Below are positions 42,319 through 44,148 of a DNA stretch of 44,148 nt, piece by piece; position 1 is the first letter of the stretch; each line of letters opens with the position of its first letter. The DNA is from CAZLPZ01 sp964561535. GTDB taxonomy: Bacteria > Pseudomonadota > Alphaproteobacteria > Micavibrionales > Micavibrionaceae. Below the pieces are notes generated by a model. That model did no database searches. It saw nothing but the letters and a program-made list of their open reading frames with translations, and was not told the DNA's origin. Location: contig CAZLPZ010000011.1 in NCBI GenBank assembly GCA_964561535.1, positions 1 through 44,148 on the forward strand, written 5' to 3'. The position numbers and the translations under genes were made by a program.

Positions 42319-42395
42319 GTGCAACGCAAATGAAACAACAACACTCTGAATATACCTGTATGTAAGATGGGGTGCAAGTGTTTTTTGCACTGCAC
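42319..42395 (-). promoter_or_regulatory. phasin promoter with TGC-rich operator-like repeats
   Basis: On the minus strand TTGCAC (42372-42377) and TATATT (42349-42354) are separated by 17 bases, a good sigma-70 promoter about 100 bases before the phasin start. The -35 box is one arm of the inverted repeat GTGCAA (42385-42390) / TTGCAC, and TGCAC/GTGCA recurs beside it (42391-42395) and again at 42319-42329 (TTGCGTTGCAC). PhaR-type repressors of PHA genes bind TGC-rich repeats and control phasins, so a PhaR operator is plausible; this is inference. Confidence 0.6.
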
Positions 42396-42411
42396 CATTG
42401 TTCTTATATTG

Positions 42412-42432
42412 CGATAACACGCAGTGTTATCG
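42412..42432. repeat. perfect hairpin across the stop of the lipoprotein gene
   Basis: CGATAACAC (42412-42420) and GTGTTATCG (42424-42432) are perfect arms around GCA. The stop codon of the minus-strand lipoprotein gene lies in one arm. There is no T-run on either side, so this may be a protecting 3' hairpin or attenuated terminator rather than a full terminator. Confidence 0.6.
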
Positions 42433-43602
42433 TGAGATCGGTGTAAAGGCGGCAAGGCCAGGGGCCGTGATTTGTGGACCACCTTGTTGGATGGTCATAA
42501 TAGATAAGGCGCGCTCAACGGTACCGTCTGTTTTAAACCGGAACAAGCCGTTGATTCCTGAAAAACCACTGCTGTTTGTGAGCGATGTAAAGGTGTATCC
42601 CGTTGGACCCAATGTCCGTCCCAAGGTAATGGCAAGGGCCACCGAATCATAAGACAGCGCGGCCAAACGTGGGGGTGTTGCTCCAAAATTTTGGGCATAA
42701 GTTTGTTCAAATCGGGTACGCAATTCGGATGAGGGTGCGGCATAAAATGCGCCGGATAAAGCAGGGGCTTCTGTTGTGTTTGCCTCGTCCCAGGCTCCGG
42801 TCCCCAGGATGATTGGGCGGTCTGTTCCGATGAACCGTGTCACGGTATCGATAATTTTTGCGGCGCGGGCAGGGGGAAGGGGAAGGAATATGGCATCGAT
42901 TTTGGCGCCCGCGGCGGATGAAAGGACACCCGTAATTTTGGTGGACAAAATCTCATCTGTATCGGTGGGGGTTATAAATAAGGGTCCGGTAATACCGCCG
43001 CCCGCCCCGCGGAACGTCAGGGAATAGGTATGGACCATCAATTGGCCATAAGGGTCATTCGGAGCAATGATGAGGGTGTTGCGGGTACCGCGCGCGGCGG
43101 CGAACGCCGCAATCTGTCGCGCCTGATCCTGGGGCAAGACCCCCATAATGAAGGTTCCAAGTGAGGCCACCGACATATCGGTTGAAAACGCAATCATGGG
43201 AATGGTGGTGGTGGCCATGACACTGCGCACCGCGCGGACGTCATCCGCAAAAATGGGCCCAAGGACAAGGCGTGCGTTTTCAGAAACGGCCTTTTGCGCC
43301 GCGATTTTTGCGCCTTCAGGGGTGGATTGCGTATCTTCAAATTGAATTTCAATCCCGGCGGCATTGAGATCACTAATCGCAAGGGTTGCCGCGTTTTGCA
43401 ATGCCTCGCCCAACGGGGCGTTTTTGCCCGAAAGGGGCAATAACATCGACAGGTGAATGGTCTCGGTCACAGGCGCCGCCGCGAGAGGTACAGCCGATAC
43501 GGTCGGGGACCGTTCGCCAAAACTGGGTAGGCACGCGGTGAGGGTCAGGGCCAGCGCGGCGGTTAAAAATAGGGCCAAAAGGGTAGGAAAACGATAAGTC
43601 AT
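42427..43602 (-). CDS. periplasmic-binding-fold lipoprotein, LpoA/penicillin-binding protein activator-like
   Basis: A 391-residue protein. Its signal peptide ends in a lipobox 'LTAC' with C24 as the lipidated residue. The mature part is a type I periplasmic-binding fold like those of branched-chain amino acid receptors and the C-terminal half of LpoA: 'TIHLSMLLPLSGKNAPLGEA' , 'AATLAISDLNAAGIEIQFED', 'AQKAVSENARLVLGPIFADD' and 'RALSIMTIQQGGPQITAPGL'. In alphaproteobacteria such proteins are annotated as penicillin-binding protein activators; they lack the TPR half of E. coli LpoA. It might bind an amino acid or act on peptidoglycan synthesis; the difference cannot be settled here. No clear ribosome site. 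Confidence 0.82.
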   Translation of the reverse strand: MTYRFPTLLALFLTAALALTLTACLPSFGERSPTVSAVPLAAAPVTETIHLSMLLPLSGKNAPLGEALQNAATLAISDLNAAGIEIQFEDTQSTPEGAKIAAQKAVSENARLVLGPIFADDVRAVRSVMATTTIPMIAFSTDMSVASLGTFIMGVLPQDQARQIAAFAAARGTRNTLIIAPNDPYGQLMVHTYSLTFRGAGGGITGPLFITPTDTDEILSTKITGVLSSAAGAKIDAIFLPLPPARAAKIIDTVTRFIGTDRPIILGTGAWDEANTTEAPALSGAFYAAPSSELRTRFEQTYAQNFGATPPRLAALSYDSVALAITLGRTLGPTGYTFTSLTNSSGFSGINGLFRFKTDGTVERALSIMTIQQGGPQITAPGLAAFTPISR

Positions 43603-43810
43603 GATGAAGTCAACTTTGTGATCGAGGATGATTTGAAATCAGTATAGTTAAAACGAACGCGCGGTGCGAGAGTCAAGATGAAACGATCCACGGGGAAATA
43701 TTGGTGATCGCCGTTCATTTTACAGAGGTATGTATGTGAGATTATGTGAGGTTGAGCCATCTTCAGTTTAGAATTTTATTTCGTTTTTAGAATTATAGTG
43801 AAATAATTAT

Positions 43811-43824
43811 TGCATTTAAATGCA
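43811..43824. promoter_or_regulatory. palindromic operator-like site before the small peptide gene
   Basis: TGCATTTAAATGCA is a perfect 14-base palindrome in the AT-rich leader of the 29-residue peptide gene. TTGCAT (43810-43815) with TATTTT (43832-43837), 16 bases apart, could be a weak promoter overlapping the palindrome, so a repressor bound there would block it. Confidence 0.5.
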
Positions 43825-43865
43825 TTTAATATATTTTGATTTCATCCTAAAAAAGGAGATCACAG

Positions 43866-43955
43866 ATGTCAGCCGGTGGTATTTTTATTAAGAAAATTAA
43901 ACAGCCCTTGATCAAGGGATTGTTTAAAAAGCTGACGACGAGCGCGTATAAATAA
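43866..43955 (+). CDS. small cationic amphipathic peptide, 29 aa
   Basis: A very short gene supported by AAAAAAGGAGA (about 43850-43860) just before ATG 43866 and by an intrinsic terminator that begins one base after the stop. The peptide starts 'MSAGGIFIKKIKQP', continues 'LIKGLFKKL' and ends 'TTSAYK'. It has seven lysines, no acidic residue (net charge about +7) and hydrophobic I/L/F spaced like an amphipathic helix around a central proline. This resembles membrane-active peptides: bacteriocins, leaderless antimicrobial peptides or type I toxins. No antitoxin RNA, immunity gene or export gene was identified with certainty, although a second short gene with its own ribosome site follows. The function is unknown. 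Confidence 0.7.
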   Translation: MSAGGIFIKKIKQPLIKGLFKKLTTSAYK

Positions 43956-43956
43956 G

Positions 43957-43980
43957 GCCCCAGTTTTCTGGGGCTTTTTT
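43957..43980 (+). terminator. intrinsic terminator of the small peptide gene
   Basis: GCCCCAG and CTGGGGC form a perfect 7-bp stem around TTTT, followed by TTTTTT. It begins one base after the stop codon, making the peptide gene a monocistronic unit. Confidence 0.92.
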
Positions 43981-44052
43981 GTTTGTGGAGCTGCAAAGAC
44001 AAGTGATTTTGCAGGAGGGTTTTTATTTTCATTTTTAAGTGGAGATCATAAT

Positions 44053-44148
44053 ATGATGACATTTTCGGAGTCAAATACTTTGGGAAATAACCCAATATCT
44101 TTTGGCAATTTTGGGGGGGGAAGATACGATCCGTTCTTAGTAGTTTTG
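44053..44148 (+). CDS. unknown protein, start only, cut by window edge
   Basis: An open frame of 32 codons that runs off the window. GTGGAGA stands about 7 bases before the double ATG at 44053/44056. It begins 'MMTFSESNTLGNNPISFGNF' and continues 'GGGRYDPF', rich in Gly, Asn and Ser with no charged anchor, which looks like a leader or a low-complexity secreted start. Eight consecutive Gs (44113-44120) lie in the coding part. Too little is visible to name a family. It follows the cationic-peptide gene after its terminator and a 72-base gap. Confidence 0.5.
   Translation, partial: MMTFSESNTLGNNPISFGNFGGGRYDPFLVVL

Noticed and set aside
43847..44095. An 82-codon minus-strand frame over the small peptide gene
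   Set aside because: It has no ribosome site, runs through the terminator stem and is antisense to a better-supported short gene.

Overview
The window looks like a piece of an alphaproteobacterial chromosome of moderate G+C (roughly mid-40s %), probably from a draft or metagenome assembly because it carries one run of ten Ns inside clpS. The lineage guess rests on family content and order: dsbA-like gene followed by smc and an AtpI-like gene, an RpoH-type sigma factor, clpS-clpA, a phasin, a SapC-family protein, MnmH, and short palindromic repeats that read 'HPDESRGPD' when translated, reminiscent of elements known from Rickettsiales and related groups. No rRNA, tRNA, CRISPR array, transposase or prophage was recognised.

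Layout. 1-1.4 kb: two ABC-2 permease genes (the first cut by the window edge). 1.5-4.8 kb: a THUMP-domain RNA methyltransferase, an unrecognised 437-aa protein, and a divergent XRE-type regulator. 5-6.2 kb: a nitroreductase-fold protein. 6.4-11.4 kb: an apparent operon of an AsmA-like protein, a periplasmic adaptor, a MacB/LolC-type permease and its ATPase. 11.5-13.1 kb: a second ABC-2 exporter (ATPase plus permease). 13.2-17.3 kb (minus): BaiN-type flavoprotein, ABC-F ATPase, rpoH. 17.6-19.7 kb: a small unknown gene, an AT-rich gene-free stretch, then a membrane protein and a TPR-like anchored protein. 19.7-24.7 kb (minus): dsbA-like, smc, a small membrane protein, atpI. 24.9-26.7 kb (minus): tightly overlapping ogt plus two tandem DUF84/YjjX-like NTPases. 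27-30.5 kb: RNase D, a GNAT acetyltransferase, dimeric-type glycyl-tRNA synthetase. 30.5-33.5 kb: accessory-looking unknowns, an ankyrin-like protein, SapC, and an HTH/coiled-coil protein. 33.7-37.9 kb: mnmH, a class III aminotransferase, an acyl-CoA dehydrogenase. 37.8-43.6 kb (minus): a lipoprotein of the LpoA/branched-chain binding class, a phasin, clpS, clpA and a receiver-pseudodeaminase fusion. 43.8-44.1 kb: a 29-residue cationic peptide gene with its own ribosome site and terminator, then the start of another small gene.

Genes that appear to work together: the AsmA/adaptor/MacB-like set (envelope export or lipid traffic); ogt with two house-cleaning NTPases (guanine-lesion repair plus nucleotide-pool cleaning); clpS-clpA with a downstream signalling protein; and a phasin whose promoter -35 box sits in a TGC-rich inverted repeat.

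The observations most worth a second look are the response-regulator receiver fused to a deaminase domain that has lost its zinc cysteines; the tiny +7 peptide gene; the palindromic repeat translated in frame inside ogt; the phasin with a histone-like basic tail; and the clpS 'gap', whose two sides overlap and restore an intact gene when joined.
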